64,000 bases of DNA from Citrobacter enshiensis (GCF_029338175.1 NZ_CP119862.1:2356001-2420000); one strand, 5' to 3'. Positions 47,452 through 58,436 are shown, counted from the stretch's first letter. Numbers and translations are program-made. The notes: generated by a model from the sequence alone, not told the origin.

Positions 47452-47501
47452 CCGGTTTGTTATCCCGCTGGCAGGCGCGCCCACACAGGATCTCTGCATC
47501 T

Positions 47502-47530
47502 CTTTATCCTTACAATGAACATGGATAAAG
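47502..47530 (+). promoter_or_regulatory. Inverted repeat in the leader of the 70-residue gene
   Basis: CTTTATCC (47502-47509) and GGATAAAG (47523-47530) are perfect complements 13 bases apart, 49 bp upstream of the next start codon. It could be an operator or a leader hairpin. Confidence 0.45.
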
Positions 47531-47578
47531 CCCGTTCTGCGAACTACGCTTAAAAGGTTATAGATATCGGGAGGGATT

Positions 47579-47791
47579 ATGCTGACTCACTCTGAAGCCC
47601 GACGCTGGGCGACGCTCATGCTGAAATCGGCGCTGTGTGATGGTATGAAGGGGGATGAGATCTGCAGACAAGTGCATCTGGTTTGCGACAAACACGGAAA
47701 AGAGTGTCTTGAAGAACTTATCGAAGAGATCTTGATTGAAGCGGGACGCATCGGTCCTAAGCACAGTACCGGAGAATACCGGCATCATTAA
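47579..47791 (+). CDS. Small cytosolic protein of unknown function
   Basis: 70 residues, largely helical and charged, with three Cys (near residues 20, 29 and 36), no signal peptide and no membrane segment. Translation is supported by a strong GGGAGGG site 5 bases before ATG 47579 and a terminator directly after the stop. I recognise no family. Confidence 0.65.
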   Translation: MLTHSEARRWATLMLKSALCDGMKGDEICRQVHLVCDKHGKECLEELIEEILIEAGRIGPKHSTGEYRHH

Positions 47792-47826
47792 ACCACCGCC
47801 AGGCGATACGCGGCCTGCGTGAAAGA

Positions 47827-47866
47827 AACCCCGAAACCAGGAACACCTGACGGTTCGGGGTTTTGT
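47827..47866 (+). terminator. Terminator after the 70-residue gene
   Basis: AACCCCGAAACC near 47827-47839 pairs with GGTTCGGGGTT near 47852-47862 (one bulge), followed by TTTTG. Confidence 0.8.
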
Positions 47867-48240
47867 GTACGTTCCCCGTTGTATCATTCACGTGAACTAT
47901 CCATTCACCACATCATACTGAGCCACTAGCTATTCTTAGGGCATCAAAATTTGCATCATGCAGAATCGTAAAATACGAATAATTCTTTCAACCTCGCTAA
48001 GCGGGGTTTTTCTTTAAGGTCTCTATGTCTGGCATCGAAACAATATATCTTCGGGTACCAGACATTGATTTGCGAGGCTGTCTGGAATGGTCACCAGAAG
48101 CACTTACCTTCAGGCCTGCTGAGCGACTAACCTCACTTTGATGTTTTTATTGTACCAAGTGAACAACGCACTTCCTGCTACTAAACAAGGTTGTAGAAAG
48201 CTCATAATTTCGCACGCTAATAATTTACGGTTGCGATTAA
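47867..48240. other. Gene-poor stretch containing an orphan terminator
   Basis: No gene is supported. CCTCGC-TAA-GCGGGG (47992-48006) followed by TTTTTCTTT (48007-48015) is a good Rho-independent terminator, yet the nearest upstream plus-strand gene already has its own. It may end an unrecognised short transcript, or be left from a lost gene. A TGTCTGG/CCAGACA repeat near 48028-48062 follows. Confidence 0.5.
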
Positions 48241-48507
48241 ATGAAAAAAATTATCTTGTTGGCTATTGTCATAACTACGGGAATAGGGACCGCTACGGCG
48301 CAAAATGTGACGGTGGATGTTCCGAGCGGATATAAAGTCGTTGTCGTACCAAGTTCTGTTACTGTCCCGCAAGCTATTGTGGTTACGACACCGGCACCTC
48401 AAACCGTATACGCGGCTCCTGCACCTGTATACCATCAACGGGCTCGCCATGTGGCCAGCGTTGCTGAAGGGATGGTTATCGAGCACCAGTACGATGATCA
48501 CCATTAA
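48241..48507 (+). CDS. Small exported protein of unknown function
   Basis: 88 residues. A typical signal peptide (M-K-K-I-I-L-L-A-I-V..., cleavage after A-T-A near residue 20) is followed by a Val/Pro/Ala-rich segment and a His/Asp-rich C-terminus ending D-D-H-H. That tail could bind metal, but this is a guess. No recognised family. A strong terminator follows the stop by about 33 bases. The start lacks a clear ribosome site. Confidence 0.7.
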   Translation: MKKIILLAIVITTGIGTATAQNVTVDVPSGYKVVVVPSSVTVPQAIVVTTPAPQTVYAAPAPVYHQRARHVASVAEGMVIEHQYDDHH

Positions 48508-48540
48508 TCATCAGTTGAAAGAAATAAACTGGTGAACAGA

Positions 48541-48564
48541 CCCCGGCATTCGCCGGGGTTTTTC
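48541..48564 (+). terminator. Rho-independent terminator after the 88-residue exported protein gene
   Basis: CCCCGGC (48541-48547), ATTC loop, GCCGGGG (48552-48558), then a T-run. Confidence 0.92.
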
Positions 48565-48740
48565 TTTCTACAATCGATGATGAGTAAAAAAACAGCTACT
48601 ACAGAAGATTGCAAAGAGCTATATATTTTTTATTCCAGCCTCTATTTCTCTGGATATATGTTTTTTAAGCCTGGACATCGCTAATTTAACCATGTTTTCA
48701 GCCTGGCTTCTGTTAAGGTTTTCTTAATGTAGACCACAAA

Positions 48741-48956
48741 ATGGACAGTGGAAGTGGTATTTATCAAGTGACGGCGGCACGTATCAGGCTGGTGGCCCGG
48801 CATTACAGCGGGCAGGTTATTGATGTGGGAATCGGCGCAGGGCAATTTGTCACGACACATCCTGACACTAAGGGGTTCGATGTAAACCCTGCGGGGGTGG
48901 AATGTATGACTTGGGGGCAAAATAGGGGTATTAAAAAGGCCGATTCTGTCCGTTAG
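48741..48956 (+). pseudogene. 5' remnant of a phage-type SAM methyltransferase gene
   Basis: A 71-codon frame. Residues up to about 54 read like the start of a class I methyltransferase, with the glycine-rich SAM loop I-D-V-G-I-G-A-G-Q-F and a conserved-looking G-F-D-V-N-P. The rest of the fold is missing and the frame runs into an unrelated tail and a terminator. I recall similar N-termini in prophage proteins. There is no clear ribosome site. Read as a decayed prophage fragment. Confidence 0.55.
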
Positions 48957-48966
48957 CGGCTTTTTT
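48933..48966 (+). terminator. Terminator overlapping the end of the methyltransferase remnant
   Basis: A-run plus GCCG (48939-48942) pairs with CGGC (48957-48960) plus a six-T run (48961-48966). Confidence 0.7.
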
Positions 48967-49031
48967 GAACTATCTAAGTAATTGAAAACCCCAAAAAACA
49001 TAATGTTTACAGGAATATATTAAAAAAGTTA

Positions 49032-49052
49032 CCATACCCCCCTATAGTATGG
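49032..49052. promoter_or_regulatory. FrmR operator overlapping the frmR leader
   Basis: CCATAC (49032-49037) and GTATGG (49047-49052) flank a C-run and TATA. This matches the ATAC-C-run-GTAT type of site bound by CsoR/RcnR/FrmR proteins. It ends in the ribosome site of frmR, so binding should repress frmRA until formaldehyde modifies FrmR. Confidence 0.75.
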
Positions 49053-49059
49053 AGGGCAT

Positions 49060-50486
<1,427 letters not shown>

Positions 50487-50493
50487 GCACTTC

Positions 50494-50515
50494 GCCAGCG
50501 GTCTCTTCCGCTGGC
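50494..50515 (+). terminator. Hairpin after frmA
   Basis: GCCAGCGG (50494-50501) pairs with CCGCTGGC (50508-50515) around TCTCTT. Only ACTTTCC follows, so termination may be partial. Confidence 0.6.
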
Positions 50516-50577
50516 ACTTTCCTGAATTTTCCGGAATGAATTGTTCTGAAATGTGACGAGTATGGCGCTTTTCAGGG

Positions 50578-50604
50578 TAAGCAATTGTCGGGAGATGCCG
50601 ATGA
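50578..50604 (+). promoter_or_regulatory. Putative FliA (sigma-28) promoter of trg
   Basis: TAAGCAAT (50578-50585), an 11-base spacer, then GCCGATGA (50597-50604). The -10 matches the sigma-28 consensus GCCGATAA at 7 of 8 positions and the spacing is right; the -35 matches 4 of 8. It lies about 50 bp before the trg start, fitting flagellar-class control of a chemoreceptor. Confidence 0.6.
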
Positions 50605-50655
50605 TCCTCTCACGGGCGTGTTTTTGCGCATTCACCTACAAGAGAGTCGACGGTC

Positions 50656-52329
50656 ATGGACAACATATCATCGATGCAAGCACCACATAAGCTGGGCTTT
50701 TTGCATCATATCCGGCTGGTTCCGCTGTTTTCCTCCATTCTTGGTGGCATCCTGCTTTTGTTCGCGCTCAGTTCGGGGCTGGCAGGCTATTTTCTGTTGC
50801 AGGCCGACCGCGACCAACGCGATGTGACGGATGAAATACAGGTGCGTCTGGGGCTATCCAATAGTTCTGACCACCTGCGTACCGCACGTATCAGTCTGAT
50901 CCATGCTGGCGCTGCCAGCCGTATTGCCGAAATGGCGGACATGAAAGCCAATATCGCCGAGGCGGAAACGCGTATCAAACTGGCGCAGGAAGGGTTTAAC
51001 GCCTATCTGGCGCGAGCCGTGAAAACGCCAGCGGATGAAGCGCTGGACGACGCGTTGCGCGCCCGTTTTAACGCCTATGTTGACGGTTTGCAGCCGATGC
51101 TGAAATACGCCAAAAATGGCATGTTTGAAGCCATTATCAACCATGAAAATGAACAGGCGCGGCCGCTGGACGCCGCATATAACACCGCCTTGCTGAAAGC
51201 CGTCGAACTGCGAACGGAACGCGCAAACCAGCTGAGCGGCCAGGCGCACCAGCGCAGCCAGTTGGGGCTGATGTTTATGATTGGCGCGTTTGCGCTAGCG
51301 CTGGTATTGACCCTGATGACGTTTATCGTGCTACGCCGCACTGTGATTCATCCATTGCAACGTGCCGCCCGGCGTATCGAACAGATCGCCTCGGGCGATT
51401 TGACCCTGCAGGATGAACCTACCGGACGCAGTGAAATTGGTCGACTGAGCTGTCATCTGCAAAAAATGCAGCACGCGCTGGTCCAGACCGTCGGTACGGT
51501 ACGTCAGGGGACGGAAGAGATCTATCGCGGCACCAGTGAAATTTCGGCGGGCAACACCGATCTCTCTTCCCGCACGGAACAGCAGGCTGCGGCGATCGAA
51601 CAGACCGCTGCCAGCATGGAAGAGTTAACCGCGACCGTGAAACAAAATGCGGATAACGCGCATCACGCCAGCAAACTGGCGGAAGACGCGTCCGACAAAG
51701 CCAGTCGGGGCGGTCAGATGGTCTCTGGGGTGGTGAAAACGATGGGCAATATCTCCTCCAGTTCGAAGAAGATTTCCGAAATCACGGCGGTTATCAATAG
51801 CATTGCGTTCCAGACCAATATCCTGGCGTTGAATGCCGCCGTGGAAGCAGCGCGAGCGGGCGAACAGGGACGCGGATTTGCCGTTGTCGCCAGTGAAGTT
51901 CGCACCCTTGCCAGCCGCAGTGCGCAAGCGGCGAAAGAGATTGAAGGACTGATCGGCGAGTCGGTCAGATTGATCGATCAAGGGTCGGGCGAAGTGGTGG
52001 CAGCGGGCGACACAATGACGGAGATTGTTGCAGCGGTTAAACGCGTTACCGATATTATGCTGAACATCGCGGCAGCCTCTGATGAACAGAGTCGCGGAAT
52101 TGTGCAGGTCAGCCAGGCCATTTCAGAGATGGATAAAGTGACGCAGCAAAACGCGTCGCTGGTTGAAGAGGCGTCTGCTGCGGCCGCCTCTCTGGAAGCG
52201 CAGGCCGCCCGATTAACCGACGCCGTAGGGACGTTTCGTTTGCAGGGCAGAAGCCGAGGAAAAAGCGCGACGAGTGCGTGGTCACCGCAGCCCGCCACAA
52301 CCCATAGTGATAACTGGGAAACGTTCTGA
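50656..52329 (+). CDS. trg: Methyl-accepting chemotaxis protein Trg (ribose/galactose receptor)
   Basis: 557 residues. Two membrane segments (about 19-43 and 202-224) bracket a periplasmic four-helix ligand domain that senses sugar-loaded RbsB and MglB. A HAMP domain follows, then the cytoplasmic coiled coil with the highly conserved hairpin tip ([15 protein letters not shown]). The protein ends N-W-E-T-F. That pentapeptide tethers CheR/CheB in Tsr and Tar; E. coli Trg, as I recall, lacks it. Assignment to Trg rather than another receptor rests on N-terminal similarity and ydcI as the neighbour. Confidence 0.92.
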   Translation: MDNISSMQAPHKLGFLHHIRLVPLFSSILGGILLLFALSSGLAGYFLLQADRDQRDVTDEIQVRLGLSNSSDHLRTARISLIHAGAASRIAEMADMKANIAEAETRIKLAQEGFNAYLARAVKTPADEALDDALRARFNAYVDGLQPMLKYAKNGMFEAIINHENEQARPLDAAYNTALLKAVELRTERANQLSGQAHQRSQLGLMFMIGAFALALVLTLMTFIVLRRTVIHPLQRAARRIEQIASGDLTLQDEPTGRSEIGRLSCHLQKMQHALVQTVGTVRQGTEEIYRGTSEISAGNTDLSSRTEQQAAAIEQTAASMEELTATVKQNADNAHHASKLAEDASDKASRGGQMVSGVVKTMGNISSSSKKISEITAVINSIAFQTNILALNAAVEAARAGEQGRGFAVVASEVRTLASRSAQAAKEIEGLIGESVRLIDQGSGEVVAAGDTMTEIVAAVKRVTDIMLNIAAASDEQSRGIVQVSQAISEMDKVTQQNASLVEEASAAAASLEAQAARLTDAVGTFRLQGRSRGKSATSAWSPQPATTHSDNWETF

Positions 52330-52334
52330 GCAGC

Positions 52335-52355
52335 AGGCCGGGTTTACCCGGCCTT
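52335..52355. terminator. Terminator between convergent trg and ydcI
   Basis: AGGCCGGG (52335-52342), TTTA loop, CCCGGCCT (52347-52354). Short T content on the trg side. Confidence 0.65.
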
Positions 52356-52395
52356 ACTGTCTGTGAATGACCGGCCTGGCCTGCAGCGCGAGGTG

Positions 52396-53319
52396 TCAGA
52401 GCGGCATGGATTTGCGAATCGTTGAAATCAGCGTTTGCGCTGCGGAGGAAAGGGTTGTATCGACCCGGGTGAGGATACCGATAGGTTCACCGGCCCCCTG
52501 AGACGGAATCGGCAACGACACCAGCGTCGCCTGACGTAAATCGTCCCTGACTGCGCCGGAAGGCACAAACCAAACGTAGTCATAATCGACGGTAAGCTGA
52601 CGCGAGAGGGACGCTGACAGCGTTTCGATACAGCCGGAAGGCATTTTACAGCCCTGGCTTTGCAGTAAGGCTTCTGCGTTCTGCCGGGGGACGGTTCCTT
52701 TGGGGGAGACAACGACCGGCCAGTCCGTGACGCGACTCAGCGTCACCGTTTCCTGCAACAACGGGTGGTTGGGGCGCACAACCAGTTTCAGGGATTCGAG
52801 AAACAACAGCTCATAATTGAGTCCGCTCATCAATTCCGGGTCGGACATTCGGCCAATCCCCAGATCGATCTCTCCCGACTTCAGACCCGCCAGCAGCATG
52901 GGATTGTTCATGGTCGCCACTTGCAGAGTCGTCTCTTTTTGTTGCTGATGAAATTGTCCAATAACGGCGGGGAGGATCCCCAGTGCGGCGGTGGGTAGGG
53001 CGCCAATGCGCACCACATCATGGTTATGGCCTTCCTTGCGGTTCAGCGCTTGTCCTGCGGTGTTTAGCGCATCAAGCACTTTCACCGCATGGGTAAGAAA
53101 CTGCTCGCCAGGTAGCGTGAGCTGCGCGCCGAGGCGTCCACGTTCAAAAAGACGGGTTCCGGTCAATTGCTCCAGCTCGTTAAGCGTTTTGGAGAGGGCT
53201 GGTTGACTCAGGTTAAGGGTTTCAGCCGCGCGCCCCAGTGTTCCCTGTTGGGCGACGGCTACGAAAGTATGAAGGTGGCGCAAACGAATGCGCTGACTGA
53301 ACAAACCATTTTTTTCCAT
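52396..53319 (-). CDS. ydcI: LysR-family transcriptional regulator YdcI
   Basis: 307 residues, as in E. coli/Salmonella YdcI, a conserved LysR regulator linked to acid stress and pH response. The N-terminal winged helix-turn-helix (L-N-L-S-Q-P-A-L-S-K-T-L) and a periplasmic-binding-like effector domain are intact. The start at ATG 53319 matches M-E-K-N-x-L-F; the frame is open 23 codons further up without homology. Divergent from ydcJ. Confidence 0.95.
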   Translation of the reverse strand: MEKNGLFSQRIRLRHLHTFVAVAQQGTLGRAAETLNLSQPALSKTLNELEQLTGTRLFERGRLGAQLTLPGEQFLTHAVKVLDALNTAGQALNRKEGHNHDVVRIGALPTAALGILPAVIGQFHQQQKETTLQVATMNNPMLLAGLKSGEIDLGIGRMSDPELMSGLNYELLFLESLKLVVRPNHPLLQETVTLSRVTDWPVVVSPKGTVPRQNAEALLQSQGCKMPSGCIETLSASLSRQLTVDYDYVWFVPSGAVRDDLRQATLVSLPIPSQGAGEPIGILTRVDTTLSSAAQTLISTIRKSMPL

Positions 53320-53606
53320 AATAGATGTTAAAAACAAAGCAGTGTTGGTGACAAGTAAAGTTATTTGTTTTTGATAACCTGTTAGCAAATTATTATTAAC
53401 ATTTAAGGCATTTAAGTTACAACTATTTTATTTTGCTTATGTTTTGTACCGTTTTGCCGTTGTGCTCCGCGCTTCGGTTATCCGGGAGGGATGACGCAAA
53501 CGGGGGTGAGGACGAATTCAGGCGAGATCACACTTCGTAAATTCTTCCCCCCAGAGTGAATAGCGTTTTCTACACTCCAGGTAATATTCACTGGAGGCAT
53601 GACATT
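53320..53606. other. ydcI-ydcJ divergent intergenic region
   Basis: AT-rich next to ydcI. It should hold the divergent promoters and, by analogy with other LysR genes, autoregulatory YdcI sites; I could not single out a convincing T-N11-A operator by eye. Confidence 0.4.
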
Positions 53607-54950
53607 ATGGCGAACACCATCACGGCAGATGAGATTCGGGAACACTTTTCGCAGGCAATGTCAGCAATGTACCAGCAGGAAGTGCCGCAATACGGTACAT
53701 TGCTGGAACTTGTCGCTGACGTGAATCTGTCTGTACTGGAAAATAACCCGACGCTGCATGAAAAACTGGCCAACGCCGATGAACTGGCGCGGCTGAACGT
53801 GGAGCGCCACGGCGCGATTCGGGTGGGTACCGCACAGGAACTTTCAACGCTGCGCAGGATGTTCGCCATTATGGGGATGTATCCTGTCAGTTATTACGAT
53901 CTCTCCCAGGCGGGCGTCCCGGTGCATTCCACCGCCTTTCGCCCCATTGATGATGCGTCGCTCTCCCGCAATCCTTTCCGCGTTTTTACTTCGTTGTTGC
54001 GACTCGAACTCATCGAGAACGAAGACCTCAGAAAACAGGCGGCGGAGATCCTGGCGAAACGCGATATTTTTACCCCACGTTGTCATGCACTGTTGGATGA
54101 ATTTGATGCGCAGGGCGGTTTTACCCCTGCACAGGCGCGAGAGTTTGTTCAGGAAGCGCTGGAGACCTTTCGCTGGCATCGGCATGCCACCGTTGATGAG
54201 GCGACATACCACGCGCTGCATAACGAACACCGCCTGATTGCTGACGTGGTGTGTTTCCCCGGTTGCCATATTAATCACCTGACGCCGCGTACGCTGGACA
54301 TCGACCGGGTGCAATCCATGATGCCGGAGTGCGGAATTGAACCCAAAATTTTAATTGAAGGCCCGCCGCGCCGGGAGGTGCCTATCCTGTTGCGCCAGAC
54401 CAGTTTTAAAGCGCTGGAAGAACCTGTGCTGTTTGCCGGGGAAATGCAGGGGACGCACTCGGCGAGGTTTGGTGAAATCGAACAGCGCGGCGTGGCGCTG
54501 ACCCCGAAAGGCCGGGCGCTGTATGACACGCTGCTGCAAAAGGCCGGGACCGGTAAAGATAATCTCACGCACCAGCTTCATTTGCAGGACGTGTTCAAAG
54601 CCTTTCCCGATAGCGAATTTCTTCTGCGCCAGCAGGGGCTGGCCTGGTTTCGCTATCGCCTGACGCCATCGGGCGAAGCGCATCGTCAGGCGATCCATGC
54701 GGGGGACGATCCGCAACCGCTGATTGAGCGCGGCTGGGTGGTAGCGCAGCCCATCACGTACGAAGATTTTCTGCCGGTGAGTGCGGCGGGAATTTTTCAG
54801 TCAAATCTCGGTAATGAAACGCAGGCGCGAAGCCATGGTAATGCCAGCCGTGATGCCTTTGAGCAGGCATTAGGGTGTCCGGTCCATGATGAGTTCGTGT
54901 TGTACCAGCAGGCGGAAGAACGCAGCAAGCGGCGTTGCGGCCTGCTCTGA
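53607..54950 (+). CDS. ydcJ: YdcJ, DUF1338 (2-oxoadipate dioxygenase/decarboxylase-like) metalloprotein
   Basis: 447 residues, as in E. coli. DUF1338 proteins have a glyoxalase-like metal site; one member, HglS of Pseudomonas, turns 2-oxoadipate into 2-hydroxyglutarate in lysine breakdown. Visible here are H-S-T-A-F-R (His and Arg of the site), C-H-I-N-H-L-T-P-R and Glu-rich motifs later. Enzymatic role in enterobacteria is not settled. ATG 53607 follows GGAGG. Confidence 0.93.
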   Translation: MANTITADEIREHFSQAMSAMYQQEVPQYGTLLELVADVNLSVLENNPTLHEKLANADELARLNVERHGAIRVGTAQELSTLRRMFAIMGMYPVSYYDLSQAGVPVHSTAFRPIDDASLSRNPFRVFTSLLRLELIENEDLRKQAAEILAKRDIFTPRCHALLDEFDAQGGFTPAQAREFVQEALETFRWHRHATVDEATYHALHNEHRLIADVVCFPGCHINHLTPRTLDIDRVQSMMPECGIEPKILIEGPPRREVPILLRQTSFKALEEPVLFAGEMQGTHSARFGEIEQRGVALTPKGRALYDTLLQKAGTGKDNLTHQLHLQDVFKAFPDSEFLLRQQGLAWFRYRLTPSGEAHRQAIHAGDDPQPLIERGWVVAQPITYEDFLPVSAAGIFQSNLGNETQARSHGNASRDAFEQALGCPVHDEFVLYQQAEERSKRRCGLL

Positions 54951-54998
54951 ACACGGTATCCTGTTGGGATGTAAAAGAAGTCGTGTCAGGACGTTGTC

Positions 54999-56507
54999 AT
55001 GAAAATCCCTTCGATCCCACTGGCTGAAACACAGCAGGGGAAAATTATGGGTGTCGCGCAAGGCGACATCCACCTCTGGCGTGGGATCCCCTATGCTGCG
55101 CCGCCGACGGGCGAGTTGCGCTGGCGTGCGCCGCAACCTGCGCCCGCGTGGCAGGGCGTCCGCCAGGCAAACGCTTTCTCCTGCGCGAGCTGGCAGGATA
55201 TCGAGTACTGCAAGGCCCTTGGCGGCGGTGACCCGGGGCGGTTTTCGGAAGATTGTCTCTATTTGAATATCTGGTCCCCCGCGACGTGTTCCCGGCCATT
55301 GCCCGTCATGGTCTGGCTGCACGGTGGGGGCTACACCATCGGTTCTGGGTGTTTGCCACCTTACGACGGTGAAGCGTTGGCAAAACGAGACGTGGTGGTC
55401 GTCACGCTCAACTATCGCCTCGGTCATCTCGGCTTTTTTGCGCATCCGGCGCTGGAAGGCGAAGAGGGCGAATGCCTCAACAATTTTGCCTTATTAGACC
55501 AGATTGCGGCACTGCGTTGGGTGCAGGACAACATCGCTGCGTTCGGGGGCGATGCGCAAAATGTCACCTTGTTTGGTGAATCCGCCGGTGCGCGCAGCGT
55601 CCTCTCATTAATGGCCTCACCGCGCGCCAAAGGGCTTTTTCAACGGGCAATTATTCAGAGCGGGTATACGCTGCCCGATACGCCGCGCGAGATTGCGCTC
55701 GAAAACGGCGTTGCCGTGGCGGCGCATTTTGGTTTGCAAAACGCCACTGCGGAACAACTGCGGGCCATTCCCGCGAGCCAGTTCTGGTCGCTCGGCGCGC
55801 CGTTGAAAATTGCGCCGACGCCCATTTTTGGTGATGCGGTTCTCCCGGAACCGATGCTCGACGTCTTTTTCGCGGGTAAACAGCACCCGATGCCGGTACT
55901 GATTGGCTCAAATAGCGATGAAGCCAGCGTGATGCCGGTGTTTGGCGTGGATCTCGCCGGGCAAATCGAAAAGTTACGCCGGGAGCGTCGACTGGGCCTG
56001 GGGCTTATCAAACTGTTGTATCCCGGCGTCAAAGGGGATGAAGAGCTGGGGCGTCAGGTGTGCCGGGATATGGCGTTCACCACCCTGGGATATGTGGTCA
56101 TGCAGGCGCAGCAGCGGGTCGGCGAGCCGTGCTGGCGATACTGGTTCGATTATGTTGCGGAAAGTGAGCATGCCACCTATGCGAAGGGGGCCTGGCACGG
56201 CAATGAGGTGCCCTATGTTTTTGATACGCTGATGCTGGCGGAACCGTCGCGCTATTATGCCAATGGCAACGATCGGGCGTTTGCGTCGCACATTGCGGAT
56301 TACTGGGTGAGTTTCGCCCATCACGCCAGCCGCACCTGTGATGTTTTGCACGGCCCGGTACGCTGGCCCGCCTCAATTCAGGGACGCGATCGCCTGTTGC
56401 GTATTGGTCTGAACAAATTTGCCGGTTTTAAAGTTGAAAACCGTTTTATGCGGGCGCGGATGTCACTGCTTAAACGGGTGATGAAACATCATGTCAGCCT
56501 GGATTAA
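54999..56507 (+). CDS. Type-B carboxylesterase (PnbA-like)
   Basis: 502-residue alpha/beta hydrolase of the carboxylesterase type B family. It has the oxyanion-hole H-G-G-G-Y near residue 108, the nucleophile elbow F-G-E-S-A-G-A near 191, and the E-D-C-L-Y-L-N-I family motif. No signal peptide is visible, so cytosolic. It follows ydcJ by 48 bases and may be co-transcribed. It is absent from this position in K-12 as I recall; its natural ester substrate is unknown. Confidence 0.92.
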   Translation: MKIPSIPLAETQQGKIMGVAQGDIHLWRGIPYAAPPTGELRWRAPQPAPAWQGVRQANAFSCASWQDIEYCKALGGGDPGRFSEDCLYLNIWSPATCSRPLPVMVWLHGGGYTIGSGCLPPYDGEALAKRDVVVVTLNYRLGHLGFFAHPALEGEEGECLNNFALLDQIAALRWVQDNIAAFGGDAQNVTLFGESAGARSVLSLMASPRAKGLFQRAIIQSGYTLPDTPREIALENGVAVAAHFGLQNATAEQLRAIPASQFWSLGAPLKIAPTPIFGDAVLPEPMLDVFFAGKQHPMPVLIGSNSDEASVMPVFGVDLAGQIEKLRRERRLGLGLIKLLYPGVKGDEELGRQVCRDMAFTTLGYVVMQAQQRVGEPCWRYWFDYVAESEHATYAKGAWHGNEVPYVFDTLMLAEPSRYYANGNDRAFASHIADYWVSFAHHASRTCDVLHGPVRWPASIQGRDRLLRIGLNKFAGFKVENRFMRARMSLLKRVMKHHVSLD

Positions 56508-56738
56508 CGCCAATTAATATGTTTCAACGCGGTAATAACCCTGCGCTAACTTTACATTGGAATCAGTCTGTTCCGATCGACATAAAATATTTTCATTTTT
56601 GTACAGATTATCGGCGGGCAACAATTGGATTATTAATCGAATTTGTCTAGAGTGAGCGCTCAGAAACGTGCACTCTCTTGCCGCTGTTACGTACCAGCGC
56701 GGGACCATTCACACGACCAGAAGGACTCACTTTCAGGT

Positions 56739-58397
56739 ATGGATCGTAGACGATTTATTAAAGGTTCAATGGCAATGGCCGCCGTGTGCGGTACCAGTGG
56801 TATTGCATCTCTCTTTTCTCGCGCCGCCTTTGCGGCCGAATCCGACATTGCTGATGGTCAAACCGTCCGTTTTGACTTCTCTGTTCTGCAATCCATGGCG
56901 CACGATCTGGCGGAGAAACCGTGGGGCGGCGTGCCGCGCGCACTGCCGAACACGCTGGCGAATCTGACGCCGCAGGCGTACAACAGCATCCAGTATGATG
57001 CCGAACACTCGCTGTGGAATAACGTAGAAGGACGCGAGCTCGATGTGCAGTTCTTCCATGTTGGGATGGGGTTCCGTCGTCGCGTGCGGATGTTCTCCGT
57101 GGATGCGGGGACGCATCAGGCGCGTGAGATCCACTTCCGTCCTGAACTGTTCAAATACAACGATGCGGGCGTCGACACTAAACAGCTGGAAGGGCAGACC
57201 GACCTCGGTTTTGCCGGTTTCCGCGCGTTTAAAGCACCGGAACTGGCGCGTCGCGATATTGTTTCGTTCCTCGGCGCCAGCTATTTCCGTGCTGTCGATG
57301 ACACCTACCAGTACGGTTTGTCTGCGCGCGGTCTGGCGGTCGATACCTACGCAGACAAGAAAGAAGAGTTTCCTGATTTCACCGCTTTCTGGTTTGAAAC
57401 CGCGAAGCCGGGCGACACCACGTTTACGGTGTACGCACTGTTAGACAGTCCCAGCGTCACTGGCGCCTATAAGTTTGTGATCCATTGCGAGAAGACGCAG
57501 GTGATCATGGATGTGGAAAATCACATCTATGCCCGTAAGGACATTCAGCAACTGGGCATTGCGCCAATGACCAGTATGTTCAGCTGCGGCAATAACGAAC
57601 GCCGCATGTGTGACACCATCCACCCACAAATCCACGATTCCGATCGCCTGGCCATGTGGCGGGGTAACGGTGAATGGATCTGCCGTCCGCTGAATAACCC
57701 GCAAAAACTGCAGTTCAACGCCTATACCGACAACAACCCGAGAGGGTTTGGTCTGTTGCAGCTCGATCGTGATTTTACCCACTATCAGGACATCATGGGC
57801 TGGTACAACAAACGTCCAAGCCTGTGGGTAGAGCCGCGTAATCAATGGGGTAAGGGGACGATCGGCCTGATGGAGATCCCGACCACCGGTGAAACGCTGG
57901 ACAACGTGGTCTGCTTCTGGCAACCGGAGAAAGCGATAAAAGCCGGGGATGAACTGGAATTCAAATACCGTCTGTACTGGAGTGCGCAACCGCCGGTACG
58001 CTCGCCGCTGGCACGTGTAATGGCAACCCGTACCGGTATGGGCGGGTTCCCGGAAGGTTGGGCGCCGGGCGAACATTATCCGGAAAAATGGGCGCGTCGT
58101 TTTGCCATCGATTTTGTGGGCGGCGACCTGAAAGCGGCGGCGCCGAAGGGCATTGAGCCGGTGATTACGCTCTCCAGCGGTGAAGCGAAACAGATCGAAA
58201 TTCTCTATGTTGAGCCTTTCGATGGCTATCGTATTCAGTTTGACTGGTATCCAACCTCAGACTCTACCGACCCGGTGGATATGCGCCTGTTCCTGCGCTG
58301 TCAGGGCGATGCAATCAGTGAAACCTGGCTGTATCACTACTTCCCGCCAGCGCCGGACAAACGCCGGTATGTTGACGACCGCATCATGCGCGAATAA
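56739..58397 (+). CDS. opgD: Periplasmic glucan biosynthesis protein OpgD (MdoD)
   Basis: 552 residues (E. coli 551). It has a Tat signal peptide starting [10 protein letters not shown] with A-F-A-A cleavage near residue 32. The rest is the OpgG/OpgD beta-sandwich fold that tailors the backbone of osmoregulated periplasmic glucans. The start at ATG 56739 is set by the Tat motif; the frame runs 32 codons upstream without homology. Confidence 0.96.
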   Translation: MDRRRFIKGSMAMAAVCGTSGIASLFSRAAFAAESDIADGQTVRFDFSVLQSMAHDLAEKPWGGVPRALPNTLANLTPQAYNSIQYDAEHSLWNNVEGRELDVQFFHVGMGFRRRVRMFSVDAGTHQAREIHFRPELFKYNDAGVDTKQLEGQTDLGFAGFRAFKAPELARRDIVSFLGASYFRAVDDTYQYGLSARGLAVDTYADKKEEFPDFTAFWFETAKPGDTTFTVYALLDSPSVTGAYKFVIHCEKTQVIMDVENHIYARKDIQQLGIAPMTSMFSCGNNERRMCDTIHPQIHDSDRLAMWRGNGEWICRPLNNPQKLQFNAYTDNNPRGFGLLQLDRDFTHYQDIMGWYNKRPSLWVEPRNQWGKGTIGLMEIPTTGETLDNVVCFWQPEKAIKAGDELEFKYRLYWSAQPPVRSPLARVMATRTGMGGFPEGWAPGEHYPEKWARRFAIDFVGGDLKAAAPKGIEPVITLSSGEAKQIEILYVEPFDGYRIQFDWYPTSDSTDPVDMRLFLRCQGDAISETWLYHYFPPAPDKRRYVDDRIMRE

Positions 58398-58405
58398 TGT
58401 TTAGC

Positions 58406-58436
58406 ACGGCTCTTCCCGCGTGGAGGAGCCGTTTTC
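58406..58436 (+). terminator. Terminator after opgD
   Basis: ACGGCTC (58406-58412) pairs with GAGCCGT (58426-58432), extended inside by TCC/GGA, followed by TTTTC. Confidence 0.75.
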
